Origin: a virus
DNA length: 64,000 nucleotides
Virus record (IMG/VR): IMGVR_UViG_3300048066_000291
Coordinates: 19,142 to 83,141 of that record
Strand: one strand, 5' to 3'
This document shows, piece after piece, positions 34,001 to 44,800 of this stretch; the first letter of the stretch is position 1; each line of letters begins with the position of its first letter. Below the pieces are notes generated by a model. It saw only the letters and a program-made list of their open reading frames with translations, did no database searches and was not told where the DNA came from. A program made the position numbers and the translations under genes.

Positions 34001-34456
34001 AAAGTCTGGATGATCAACTTGTACACCACTATCTTGTATAACGATATCTACACCAGTTCCGTCTAACGTATAATCATATCCACCTGTAACATTAGGACCA
34101 GTATATGGATTTGATAACGTGTTCATTCGACGTAATCCCCAGTTGACAAAATCTCCTCTGTCAAGTGTAGTTTTTGTAAAGTCGCCTGTTTGTGTTGCAG
34201 TACGTACTAAATCAATATCATCACGCAAGTCAGGACGCAATTCAACTGCTAAAACTCTAGTATCACTACTTAGTTTTGCTGCTTCTTCGTCAGTTAACAT
34301 ATAGTGCGTATTACGCTGTGACAAAGGTCTTGCATTAGCAACGTCAACTGAGCGTCCAGGAATATCACCGCCTCCTGTGGAAGCAATCATTTCTTGATTG
34401 AACGCTTCGTAGTTTACACCTTTGTTTAAACTTACAATATATTCTTTTTCACTCAT
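31034..34456 (-). CDS. Subtilisin-like protease with five Calx-beta repeats and a cupredoxin-like C-terminus
   Basis: 1140 aa. Residues ~1-75 resemble an I9-type propeptide. The S8 catalytic triad is complete: Asp142 (IVIQDSG), His187 (DGHGTHVAG), Ser437 (SGTSMAAP), with oxyanion Asn328 (IAAGN). Residues ~520-1035 are five Calx-beta-type repeats of ~100 aa, each with a VxEGxxxTxTLTT start and a TEGxETxxxxLxN end. The last ~105 residues read as a cupredoxin: GHPFWIKT gives one His, and YYICQYHGSMVGTINV gives the C-x2-H-x2-M copper set. No signal peptide; a late promoter and position inside the fibre locus suggest a virion enzyme that cuts a surface or capsule protein. Family parts are certain, role inferred. 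Confidence 0.9.
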   Translation of the reverse strand: MSEKEYIVSLNKGVNYEAFNQEMIASTGGGDIPGRSVDVANARPLSQRNTHYMLTDEEAAKLSSDTRVLAVELRPDLRDDIDLVRTATQTGDFTKTTLDRGDFVNWGLRRMNTLSNPYTGPNVTGGYDYTLDGTGVDIVIQDSGVQVDHPDFYDYNGASRVQEIDWYAASGLSGSQNIDHYRDYDGHGTHVAGIAAGLTYGWAKGAKIYAVKVSGLEGSGDSGTGISVTDCFDVIKGWHNNKPVDPATGKKRPTIVNMSWGYGGYFTGISGGSYRGTPWAGAARRPDYGMVGSFTGIGYRYVSRVASVDVDVQELIDAGVHVVIAAGNSRQKIDVDGGLDYDNYFTKTSTGTTEYYYNRGGSPFSTQAHIVGNIDADIHPDGLEQKASSSETGPGVTVYAPGTNIMSTTSNINRWGAGDGPYPSNSSFLITNISGTSMAAPNVAGALALYTQINPGATPAQGLSFINTNAGASKIYTTSLDNDYDDSRSILGGNNRFAYNKFNSATQMTIGQTTETTELVPATYALTVDNNGVDEGESFTVTLTTTNVSTGTAIPYTISGVSSADIGDEQLSGLLTISNNTATKTFTVTEDLTTEGVETFTLSLTNISESVVVTIGDTSTTPVQSYTLDLGGVASINEGSDLTVTLTTVNVPDDTTVPYTISGTGITTADIGGNALTGNFTVTSNTATLILPITSDAATEGLETMTIALDNGESSVNVNINDTSVAGAVSYTLSSSATAVDEGDSVTITLTTTNVDDATTAAYTITGVTSADIGGESLTGNFTINSNTANLVLTLANDVTTEGPETLNIALNNGQDNIDITINDTSTAAAPTFALSGDVSAVNEGGTVSITLTTTATDDATTVPYTITGIDSNDLTAGSITGNFTITSNTDTLVFTFAEDVTTEGTETMTLALDNGQDSIDIIVNDTSIAPAATYALANSANTVNEGETLTITLTTTNVSDSTTVPYTITGVLPADIDDNLLTGNFTVNSDTASLVLPITADQTTEGSETLQLALDNGEATTTVTINDTSTTPAADYTITVTASNSSDYTLSGTDRSGVVNGTDPGLNFNNGDIVDFNVNASGHPFWIKTAAVTGTGSQATGVTNGGTQNGTVRWIVGGTGTFYYICQYHGSMVGTINVV
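31350..32905 (-). repeat. Five tandem ~300-bp Calx-beta coding repeats
   Basis: Protein-level tandem repeats visible also as recurring DNA words; the units share the TVPYTITG and TGNFTVxSNTA blocks. Likely hot spots for repeat-number change. Confidence 0.75.
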
Positions 34457-34479
34457 TTGTCATTTCCTAATGTTTTATA

Positions 34480-34488
34480 TATTTATCG
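34480..34488 (-). promoter_or_regulatory. Late promoter (CGATAAATA)
   Basis: Minus-strand CGATAAATA, 23 bases before ATG 34456; AGGAAA site between. Confidence 0.8.
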
Positions 34489-37400
34489 TTATGGGTTCAG
34501 GTCAAAGGATTGTCCAGCTATAATCATCCACCCATTTGTAGTATACAACAACGTTACACAATCGTTTGCTGCATTTAATGTTACTGCTGTACCGTTTGCA
34601 AAAGTATCTGGCTCAATTGTTGCATCGCCTCCGTGTGCTAACAGAACAATATGTTTCATTTGTCCTATTGTTCCGTCTGCTATTGAAAATGCATCTGCAC
34701 CAGTAGTTGTAATTTCAGTTGAAAGTGTGTCTATACTTATAGCACCAGGTCCTGTAATAGACTCCATATCACCAACAATTGTGCTTATTGGCCCTAAAAC
34801 TTTACCAGCGACACCATCAACTATTACAGTTGAGTCATCTGCTACAATACTACCTTTAACATCACCAACAATTGAACCTTCTATAGTTCCTACAAGCGTA
34901 CCATAAACTGTTGCATTATATACTTCTACAACTTGATTTCTTGTTGATGTTGGAGTACCAATTCTCACATCACCTTCATTTGTTCCTGCGTTAATTGCAA
35001 CTCTTGCATAGTCAGTTGGGTCAGCTGGGTTACCTGGTTCTGTTTTTAATTCTATATGGTTAATACCCTGTTTGTCCAGTTGAATATTTGATACGCCGGC
35101 ATCTGTGTCGCCGCCATATATATTCAAGAAGCCAGCCGCTGTTAAATCTAAAGTAGTACCAGTATTGTTAACAATAGTATCTGCTTTAAATGCTTGTCCA
35201 TGTATATTTACAGAATCAATATCTCCAACAAGTTTACTGTCTAGCCCATTAACTAGCATAGCAGAGTCGTCGCCAAACACACTACCTGTTAAATCACCTT
35301 CAAGACCACCTACTGCTTTAATGTTGTCAGTTACTGGTGTTCCAAATAAACGCAATGCGTCTGCGGTAATATTTACACTTGTGTCTGTGCCTTGCGGATT
35401 AAGTGTAATACCGTTGTTAGCACCAACTGCTGTAGTAATTTGTATACTGTCGTCAGCTGTTATGTTATTTGCAACTAGTGCAGTTGAAAAACTAACAGTG
35501 CCGTCAATAGTAGTTGTACTACCTGAATTACCAATATTAATTGCTGTTGCTGTTGTTGCACCAATATTTACTGTTGTTTGGTCTATGTTTGCTGCTAGTG
35601 TTGTTATTGCGTCTGTGTATGTAACTTCGCCTGTTGTATCATCGTATGTTAATAGTGTATTACTTTCTGCATTTCTAATTGGCTTAATTACTAAACTACT
35701 TACTGTGGTATTTTCTAATGCAACGCCAGTTGCGTTTATTACAATTGAGTTTGTGGCTTGGTTAGTTCGGCCTGCATCATATCCAATTGCTACTGCATTA
35801 GCACCTTGACCAGTGTATCCAGCATTATATCCAATTCCAACTGCACCGTCACCTCCGCCAGTAAATTGAGCTCTACGTCCTAATGCAACAGCATTATTAC
35901 CTTGTGTAGTTTGACCTGCGGAGTCACCCATCGCTACTGAACTGTATCCTTGAGTAGTTTGACCTGCACCGCTACCAATTGCTATTGAAGCAGTACCTTG
36001 ACTTGTTTGACCTGCATCTTCACCAAGTGCAATTTTTGATTCACTTGTTCTTAAACTTGCTGTTTCAATATCACCTATAATTTTAGCATTTACACCGTCT
36101 ACTAATATACCCGAATCGTCAGCATATACACTACCAGTCATGTCGCCATCAAATGTACCTGTGTGCGCACCTGCGGCATTACCTGTTACGTCACCAACAA
36201 CTGGTCCAGTATGTGTGCCTGCTGTATCACCTGTTATACTACCTGTAACGTTACCTTCAAATGTTGCTGCAACCAGTGTTTCTATACCTAATGTCCATTT
36301 GTCAGTTGCTTCGTCCCATACAAATGTTTTGTTAGCTTCTGTTCCTCGTTCGACTTCAATACCAGATGTGCCTAATGTTACACCAGCAGCAGTTTCACCT
36401 TTGTTTAATACAATAACATTATCTGTAATTGCAGTATTAGTTGTTTCAATTTCTGTAGTATCGCCAGTAATAGTTAAGTCACCTGCAATTACAACATCAT
36501 TAAAGTTTGATGTTCCTGCTGTTGCTTCTACATTACCGTTTACATCCTTCCATGCACCATTTTGGTACATAATAACTTTGTTAGTTGTTGAGTTATAAAT
36601 TAAGTCGCCGTTTTCAGCTGCAATCGCAGGTAAATTAGTGCTGCTAACTTCTGATATTCTAAAAGGAACATTGCCGTTTATTTTTACTCTATTACCTGCT
36701 GTAATTTCAAGATCAGTTGCTGCTGTCATTTCAGCAATACCTAGCCCTGTACCGTAATTAAGTGTATTAGTTACAACGGATTGAGAAGTCATTGAATTAA
36801 AATGACCTTCACCAAAAGGATTAGTTACAGTACCTACTGATCTAGTATCAGCAACATCTGGATAAATGTCGCCTGTTGCTTTTGTATTTCCTAAGTCAAC
36901 AGTTGTAGTAGCACTAATAACAATATTACTTGCCCCTGTGATACTTCCTGCGCCAGTGAATTCAGTATCGCCGCGTATTTTGCCAGCAACACCATCAACT
37001 ATTACAGTTGAGTCATCACCAAAAACACTGCCTTTAATATCTGATTCAAAAGGTACGCCTTCATCAAATAATGCAGCTAACGATGTATCTAAATCTTCTG
37101 TTCTTAAATATCCTACATCATCTGAAAATTCTGATAAGTATTGCGGAGCGCCTTGCAGTGATGCATAACTTACTTTACCTGTTGTAGCATCAAAAACAAT
37201 TTCTTCATTGTAAGATACTAAATTACCTTTTAACGTAGTACCAACGATTTCATTAAACTTGTTAGTTTCTGTACCTATATTTCCTACGCCTGCAACACTA
37301 GGAATAATTGCACTATCAACATTAATAGTGTCAATATCAATACTACCTAAGTCGCTTAGTGGTCTAAATTCTAAACCAGTTGCTGCTGAATTAACTTTAA

Positions 37401-37638
37401 CAAAATAATTGTTTGATCCTGAAAACGTACTAGGAGTGTCAGTAAGATCAGCAAACTGTTGTGCTACTAGTTTTTGCCCGTCAACTTTTATTACAGTTGC
37501 ATCGATTGTTCCTAATGACGTTATGTCTTGTACGTTAACAATTGAATTAGTACGCAAGTCGAGATTGTCGGAATCTGGTAGTTCCTTAATTTTATTGCCA
37601 TCTGTAGTATCAAGTACTAGGGGGAATCTATTTGCCAT
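34489..37638 (-). CDS. Long tail-fibre protein with YadA-like head repeats
   Basis: 1049 aa. Residues ~540-640 are trimeric-autotransporter (YadA)-like 14-17-aa repeats (SIAIGSGAGQTTQGYSSVAM, AVAIGYDAGRTNQ), a left-handed beta roll. Four copies of a GSVxxDDSxxxVDGVxxK module are spread through the protein, and a fifth is in the next gene upstream. The C-terminus has no chaperone-like domain that I can see. Expected to be a trimeric receptor-binding or linker fibre. Confidence 0.85.
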   Translation of the reverse strand: MANRFPLVLDTTDGNKIKELPDSDNLDLRTNSIVNVQDITSLGTIDATVIKVDGQKLVAQQFADLTDTPSTFSGSNNYFVKVNSAATGLEFRPLSDLGSIDIDTINVDSAIIPSVAGVGNIGTETNKFNEIVGTTLKGNLVSYNEEIVFDATTGKVSYASLQGAPQYLSEFSDDVGYLRTEDLDTSLAALFDEGVPFESDIKGSVFGDDSTVIVDGVAGKIRGDTEFTGAGSITGASNIVISATTTVDLGNTKATGDIYPDVADTRSVGTVTNPFGEGHFNSMTSQSVVTNTLNYGTGLGIAEMTAATDLEITAGNRVKINGNVPFRISEVSSTNLPAIAAENGDLIYNSTTNKVIMYQNGAWKDVNGNVEATAGTSNFNDVVIAGDLTITGDTTEIETTNTAITDNVIVLNKGETAAGVTLGTSGIEVERGTEANKTFVWDEATDKWTLGIETLVAATFEGNVTGSITGDTAGTHTGPVVGDVTGNAAGAHTGTFDGDMTGSVYADDSGILVDGVNAKIIGDIETASLRTSESKIALGEDAGQTSQGTASIAIGSGAGQTTQGYSSVAMGDSAGQTTQGNNAVALGRRAQFTGGGDGAVGIGYNAGYTGQGANAVAIGYDAGRTNQATNSIVINATGVALENTTVSSLVIKPIRNAESNTLLTYDDTTGEVTYTDAITTLAANIDQTTVNIGATTATAINIGNSGSTTTIDGTVSFSTALVANNITADDSIQITTAVGANNGITLNPQGTDTSVNITADALRLFGTPVTDNIKAVGGLEGDLTGSVFGDDSAMLVNGLDSKLVGDIDSVNIHGQAFKADTIVNNTGTTLDLTAAGFLNIYGGDTDAGVSNIQLDKQGINHIELKTEPGNPADPTDYARVAINAGTNEGDVRIGTPTSTRNQVVEVYNATVYGTLVGTIEGSIVGDVKGSIVADDSTVIVDGVAGKVLGPISTIVGDMESITGPGAISIDTLSTEITTTGADAFSIADGTIGQMKHIVLLAHGGDATIEPDTFANGTAVTLNAANDCVTLLYTTNGWMIIAGQSFDLNP

Positions 37639-37662
37639 TCTTAATAATCCTATTGTTATACA

Positions 37663-37671
37663 TATTTATCG
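37663..37671 (-). promoter_or_regulatory. Late promoter (CGATAAATA)
   Basis: Minus-strand CGATAAATA, 24 bases before ATG 37638; overlaps no coding sequence. Confidence 0.8.
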
Positions 37672-37679
37672 TAATCAAC

Positions 37680-38678
37680 TTATACGCCAGCAACTGCAAT
37701 TTGGCGCCAAGCACCATTCAGATATACCACCATAGTTTGTGCAGCATTTAACATTGGATCCCAACTTGTACCATCTGCAACTGCAACCATTCCGTTTACT
37801 GGACTACTAGGTTCTGCTGCCAGCACTGCTAAATTTAGTGTGCTAGATAAAGCTGCACTGTTAAATGTTACATCGTTAGTTGTATTCAAATCTTGATCAA
37901 ATGAGGCGCCGCCGCCGTCTGTAATTCCGTAACCTGCTAGTGTAGTCGGCTTGCCTGTTAAACTTGCAAACGCTCCATCAAATAATGCTGTATCACCTGC
38001 TAGTGCTGTTGTTGCTGTTGTACCCAATGCCAATGCATCAGTAATACCATAACCTGCTATTGTAGTCGGAGTTACTGTCAAGTCTGCAAATGCTACACTT
38101 GTTAAAAACCCACTCAGGTCAACCGTGTTACCACTTGATATTGATAAGTCTGTACCAACTAATGATAGTTCTTGGCTATCTGTTTCACTAGTAATATATC
38201 CTGCATTTTCTAATGTAGTAACACGAGTTGCAAGTGCAGTATCGTCATAGTGTGCTAAATCTGTAATTTGTGATTCTGTAATACTAAGTGCTGCTTGATG
38301 CGTTGTAACATCTGACTCTGTAACTGTATAACTTGTTAGATACCCTGCTGTGCTATGATTACCCCAGCCAAATGCTGTGTTCCAATTTGCTTCATTAGTA
38401 CCATCTGCATATCCTGCTGTGCTATGATTGCCCCAACCAAATGCTGTGTCCCAGTTTGTGCTATCTTCAATATTTGCTTTTGGAATTGAACTGTTAACGC
38501 CGTCTACAAGTAAAGTACTATCGTCTCCAAATACACTACCTCTTAGGTCTTGTGGTACTATTGGGGATCCTGTATACAACTCTGTGAAGTTGTCGTTGAT
38601 TTTTTGAAAAGCTAAACGTAATGGATCTCCGTCGCCTTTGTTTGCACTTGTACCTGTATTAATTAGTTTTTGTGTCAT
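37680..38678 (-). CDS. Tail-fibre protein with WNTAFGWGNHSTAGY repeats
   Basis: 332 aa from ATG 38678 (MTQKLINTGTSANKGDGDPL), chosen over TTG 38693 because GGAG is well placed. N-terminal docking module shared with the 30224 and 38808 genes. Two exact NW(D/N)TAFGWGNHSTAGY repeats 23 residues apart and two AGYGITD repeats, both typical of phage fibre shafts. C-terminus PVNGMVAVADGTSWDPMLNA, VYLNGAWRQIAV is a common fibre tip motif. Confidence 0.85.
   Translation of the reverse strand: MTQKLINTGTSANKGDGDPLRLAFQKINDNFTELYTGSPIVPQDLRGSVFGDDSTLLVDGVNSSIPKANIEDSTNWDTAFGWGNHSTAGYADGTNEANWNTAFGWGNHSTAGYLTSYTVTESDVTTHQAALSITESQITDLAHYDDTALATRVTTLENAGYITSETDSQELSLVGTDLSISSGNTVDLSGFLTSVAFADLTVTPTTIAGYGITDALALGTTATTALAGDTALFDGAFASLTGKPTTLAGYGITDGGGASFDQDLNTTNDVTFNSAALSSTLNLAVLAAEPSSPVNGMVAVADGTSWDPMLNAAQTMVVYLNGAWRQIAVAGV
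38344..38457 (-). repeat. Two ~45-bp direct repeats 69 bp apart
   Basis: Units at about 38344-38388 and 38413-38457, nearly identical, encode the two WGNHSTAGY shaft repeats. Confidence 0.75.
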
Positions 38679-38808
38679 TATTTCTTGCTCCAACTTCGAC
38701 TCTTAGTTTACCAGCAGTAGCGAGCACACGCCTAGGCTGCGGGGATCTAGTATCAACAGCTGCCTTTACTCCGCTTTTTACTAGTTTATTAGTTTGTGTT
38801 TTATCCAT
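38659..38808 (-). CDS. Small basic protein between two fibre genes
   Basis: 49 aa (MDKTQTNKLVKSGVKAAVDT...). ATG overlaps the stop of the 2926-aa gene by one base (TAATG), and its end overlaps the next fibre gene by 20 bases, so it is tightly coupled to both. Basic middle (RSPQPRRVLATAGKLRVEVG). Could be a fibre assembly helper by position; no family known to me. Confidence 0.65.
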   Translation of the reverse strand: MDKTQTNKLVKSGVKAAVDTRSPQPRRVLATAGKLRVEVGARNNDTKTN

Positions 38809-41800
38809 TAGTGTTTACCTACCACAACTTCAATAACGCCTTTGTCATTGTCTGTTTTATTTTCAAGTGCCTTACCAACAATTCTGCCCGGTGCTGCATT
38901 ATTGTTAACAATAGCAAACCCTGGAATTGCACTTGTTACAAGCATATCACCTTTAGCAACTTTACCAATTACTTTACAAGGAACTCTACCTTGCATTGCA
39001 ACTGGGCAAACAAATTCTGCTTCTTGGTGTGAGTTCATCAAGTATGCAGGATTAGTAGAAACAACACCTGCTACTCTATGATCGTTATGCGTGTCAGTCA
39101 TTGCAACTTCTTTGGACCCTCCAAATACAAGTACAGTACCTGGCTCATATCCTGCATCAGCTTCATAGTTTTCTGCCAAGTCAGCATAGTATGCTTCAGT
39201 AGCTGTACCACGGAAGTATGTTGCATACACATTTGAATATTTTAGTGTAGATGTACCAATATTGTAAGTATCATCTAAGTCTGGCTTTGCTCCACTTGAA
39301 TCAAAAATCATTGGAGCAACACTAGAACTTGTTCCACTGTTAGCAACAACTATACCAATCTGACCAGTTGTTGTTTTACCTGTGTTTGCACCAATTGCTA
39401 TTCCTGTACTTGCTGAACCTTTTTCACCTGGTGCTTCAATAAAGCTACTGTACATCCAATCAACACCAAGTACTTTTTCACCATTAAAGTTAGAAGTACT
39501 TTGTAAGGAACTTTCAGTAATATTAGTGCCGCCAATACCTACACTACCTTTTATTAGCATATCAGGATATGTTGCAGTTGGTGTTCCTGCGCCTGAACCG
39601 CCTACTGCTGTAAAAATTAAACCCTGTGATGGTGTTTTAACATTTAGTGTTAGTGTGTCTAAACTTAATACTTCATAACTTGCATCACCGCCTAGTATTA
39701 ACGAGTTGGCTTGCAAACTACCACTTGCATCAGTTTTAGCAATACTATTAACCTCACCAGTTGAAGTTACGTTAGAAACACTGTATGCTCCTGCACCAGT
39801 TTTAATTAGTGCTTGACCAGGATCAGCAACTGCTGTTAGTTCAGCACCAAAGTCTGCGTCTACAAGTCCAGTACCTTCAACAACTACAGTATTAAATGAA
39901 ATTGCACTAACTGCACCTGTACCAGCATCATCTCGTCCTATTACACTGTCAGTATCAATTTGTTCAATGTCAGCTAGAGCAACTGCACCACCTTTGAGTG
40001 TTACCCAACCATCTGTAACTTCAAATTTAGCATCATCAAATGCTGCACTACCTAAGTCTGCTTGGGCAATACCTGTTGCATTGACTCTTGTGCTTGCAGG
40101 ATTTAAATTTAATTTACTTTGTGCAATTTGTGCTGTGCCAGATACATCACTGTTAACAATACTTCCCGGAGTAATTTGTAAGTTGAATACTGTTTTACGA
40201 TGAGTTGCAAAACCGTCATCTGATTGTCTAGATACAGACGCAGTAATATCACTTGCTGCATTCCAAACACCGTTAGCCCATTCATCTACTGGACCATCAA
40301 TAATTTGACCTTGCTTGCCACCGAGTGCTGTAATAACATCAGCTGCAGGCCCGCTTGCAGGTTTCCCATCACTAAATACTCCACTAGTTGGTGTATATAT
40401 GATTTCAACAATGTCACCTTCAATACCTACAATACCGTCTTTGTAATCTACAATAGAACCAGTTGCTCCTGATATTGATCCTGTAATTATATCTCCAATA
40501 GCAAAGCCGCCGCCTACAATAGACCCAGCACTTATGATAATTTTCTTATATCCTGTTGTAACTAAAACTTGTGCTTCTGCAATATCGTTGTGTTCGTTAT
40601 CTCTTAAATCAGGAAGCGTGTCTGTATTACCGCCTACTGAATCAACGTATGCTTTTGTTGCTGCATCTGAAGCACTAGTTGGTAATGCTAAGTTAGTAAT
40701 TGTGTTGTTTGCTGCGTTCAAATCGTCTGTCATTGGAACAGCACCGTTAGGAGCAAGTACACCTGGCCCTAATTTATTAGCTACAGGAGCACCTGTTACA
40801 TCGTAACCTAAGCGTCTGTTTACATAACCACGTATTGCACTTTCTGTTGGTACAGTATCTGATGCATTATCAGTCATTGCTGTGTCTGTACTAAATTCAG
40901 TAATAACAACACCACGTTTAAAGCCTAGTCCATCAACATCACTAAGTGCAAGTGATGCACTAAATGTAACTGTACCAGTACCTTGGTCTACACTAAAGAA
41001 TCTACCAACTCTAAAGATACCGTTTTGGTCTGTACTTACATAGAACACACGACCTTTGCCTTTTTCAACAACTTCGTTAGCTTCTTTCTTTTCAGCTGGT
41101 TCACCAAAAATAACATTTGGATAGTTACTTGCATTAAATCCGCCTGTACCAATATCAAGGAAGTCATGTCCTGTTGCACGACAAGTTGAAATATTAACTG
41201 TAACTTGTCCAGTTGCACCATTTTTCAAACCACCTCTAAGTGTAACAAGTTCAGAGCCTAATACAACTGTACTATTAATCCCTGGTGCATTAGTTGGGTT
41301 AATTGTTTCATAATCAACTAAGTCAACAATAGCATAATCATTTGATTCATTGGGCTCAACAACTGCATTGCCTTCAACGCCTCTGTAGTTAAACACATAA
41401 TGCTTTTTACCATCCCACGTAAGGATTGGAGCTTCAGTTGTTAAACTGTCAACAGTCCAACCTGCAGGTCTATTTGCTGTAGCTGTTCTTTGGTTATTGT
41501 TAAGTCTAAAGATTTCATTTGCATCACAAGGTTTAACAGCAATTGTAGTATCGCCTGCTGTGTTACCTTTTGTAGTACCACCAGTTAGTGCTACGCCGCC
41601 GCTAGTAGTTACTCCAATAGCTTCTTGTGCTTTAGCACTATCAATTGTTAATCTTATAAAGTCAAAAGTGCTATCAAGACCTGCTTGTGAAGTGTTAGCA
41701 GGTAAATCTTCACCAATACTATCACTTGTTAAGAAACTAATACTTCTGTAAACAAAGTTTGGATTCTCATCAAATGTTAATGCTGTACTTGGACGAATTG

Positions 41801-44800
41801 TTAACACGTCTGGGCGAGCCAAGTCACTAATAATATGTGTTTGGTTTCTATAATAAATTACATTTGTGTTAAACGGTACAATTTCTAATAGTCCGTTTGC
41901 ACTAAATTGTGCATCCGATGTACTAAAGTTTAACTTGTATACTTGTCCGCTGTTTGCTGGCGTACTATCTTCAACTGCTATTGTACCAGTTACACTAAAC
42001 GTTTCAATTACGCCTGTAACTGCTGTTACTGAGTCTACTGCAACTGTTGCATCGTTTGCAGGAGTAGCACCACCTAGTTCAGTACCAGGTACTACAAAAG
42101 TATCACCTACTTCATAATTTGAAGTTGCTGCTAGTTGTGCTGCTGTTGCTGATACTTGATATCCGCCATTAACTGTTTTTGTAAGAGTAAAGTCAAATCC
42201 AGTAGCAGCAGGATCACTTACTGTTTGAATTGCATCGCCGTCAATGTCTGGATACTGTGCAACTACGTGTTGTACAACTTCAACGTTAGCAACTTCGTAA
42301 CGTGCAAACGCAGGGCGAGCAGGATGATAAATGTTAACTTCTGATCTATTTGAAGGTACATCTTTTGAATCATAAACGTATACTGCTAGTTTTTCAACTG
42401 AGTTATCGTAGCCGTTTGAGTCAACTGATAGTGGAACACTATTTGCGCCTAACGCACCACTTACGCTTCCTGTAATTTGGTTTGTTGTATCAAATGCTGC
42501 TGTAATATCTGTTATATATACAACTTTATTTTGCGTAGTTACAGCAACTTTACCAGTTGCACCGCTTGCAGCCTGCGTTAGTGTTTCACCTTCTTGTACA
42601 GATACATTTCCTGTTGTAAACAAAATTGCATCAACATCAAACGCTCGCATCGGTTGCGTCATATCTTCATACAATGAAATTGCATCTGGAATCTCGTTTG
42701 GATCAGCACCTTCAGCAACTAGACCAAACTCACCATAACAACTTGATCCTGTTAGTGATCTAATCTCAGCACCATTCTTTGAATAGTAACTAGCATGACA
42801 GTAGTATGTAAACATACTAACCATCTCTGATAGCGCACCATTACTTGCAACCAAGCCGTAACCTAAATCGTTAACTTGTGTAAAGTCGTTACCTAGTATA
42901 CTTCTATTACCAGCTGTTTGTAATGTAATAGGCAATGGCGCCGGAACACTTTGTACTGTTGCATTAACAATTAACTTTCTGTTGTTATTAATATCATCAT
43001 GTGCGTCTCTTAGTTCTGCACTTACGCCTAATGTATCTACTGCTGGGAAAATTGTATCAGGAACAGCATTAAGGTTTGCATTTTCAGCAGTTAATTTAAT
43101 AATGTTAATCAAACTATTTGTAATAGCAGTTTCAGTTGCTGTTGCTGCGCTTCCAGAAGCGTCTTGAACTTCAGTGTTGCCTGTGGTAGGGGTTACTGTT
43201 GGTGTTGCAGTTACATCTGTAAGAACTGTTGCAACCACTGATGCTAAATGCACATATGCCGCTGCTGTTGCTGCTCGTTGTGCTACTGGAAGTTGTGCTA
43301 CAGCACCATCTAAGTATGCACGAGCATTAGTTACTGTACCACTGTTACCACCATAAAGTATATCGTATGTTAGTGCATCAACAATGTATCTTACATCTCT
43401 AGCACACTTTGCACTGTCATATCCTGCCGGCGGCGTGTTAGCATTTACAAATGCAACAACTTCTGCACCTAAGAACGTTTTGTTATTTTGTAATCTTGTT
43501 GCAGCATCGTCAGCATTTGTAGTTGGAAGTACAGCCGGAGCAGGGAATGTTAATGCATCTGCAACTCCGTCACCTGGCTCACTTACACTGACTGTGCCAT
43601 TTTGTATAATATCAACAACTTCGTCAAATCCTGCTGTAACTCTAGTTTCAGCTGTAACACTATCATCAACTTGTGCTAGTGCAAGTACTTGTCCTTTTGC
43701 AAATGCAATTGCATTTGTTGTTTGGCTTTGTTGATTGCTTTGTACGTAATCACCTGTTGCTCTTTGATAAGCAAGACCGTTATATACACTATTATAGTTT
43801 GTACCTAACGCTACATCTTTTGCAATACCATCTAAAATATATCCGGTGTCTCTAGCACACTTTACAGTATCAAATTCAAACGTTCCTACTGAGTCTAAGT
43901 CAATGCCTGTTGCTAATGCACTTGTTACACCTGTGAAACCAACACCGCCGTTTGAGTTAGGATCTAATATTAGTTCTGCTGTACCATTTGCTTTATCGTA
44001 ATTAGTAACAGCGTTAACTTGGAAACGTCTACCATCTACATAAAATGCACTTGGTGTTTCAGGACGTCTTACAAATAACCCCTGTGGTTCTGCTTGTGAT
44101 CCTAAACTTTGGATTGCTAATCTAAATGCACTTCCGTCAACTTTTTCTACGACTCGTACTGCTGAGTTACCAACAAACGCATCAACAAACAATCCGCCTC
44201 TAAATGCTTGTTTGTTTGCAGATGCTGAGAAACTTGAACCTGTTTGTACATATGGAGATTTAGTAAGTACTTGTCCTTCTGGATCAAGTACAAGCATAAA
44301 GCCACCGTGTCCTTGTACTGTCATGTTACGCAAAATTGTAGCATCGTTCATTAAGAACGCATCCATCTCTGTATTTCTTAATGGCGGATTGTAATCGTTA
44401 TTGAATGCAAACTTAACTGTGTTAATTAAGTTTTGTAATACAGTATCCGGTCCATCAATTATTCTCCAGTTTGCTGAAATTTCAGCTGCGTCAAAGTTTG
44501 AGCTAGATGTATGTTCTTTAACAGGAGTGTAGTATGTTGTTACATTCAATCCAGTTGTAAATTTAATAACATTACCTAGTCGATATAGCGTTCCAGCTGA
44601 CCACTGTGCTGGTTCGCCTGAACCATTATATAAGTCTGCTGCATATTCTCTATCAGATACACCGCCTCCTGCTTCGTTGTAAAGTGTATCCGGATTTTGT
44701 CCTTGAATTAGCTTGCTTGCTATAGTATAGATATGTTGTATACCTGCAACCGTTTCATCTTCTGTTCCTACTTCAACAGCACCTGCATAGTATTCGCCTT

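Noticed and set aside
35105-35809. 234-codon plus-strand ORF opposite the YadA-like fibre
   Set aside because: Antisense shadow of low-complexity fibre sequence.
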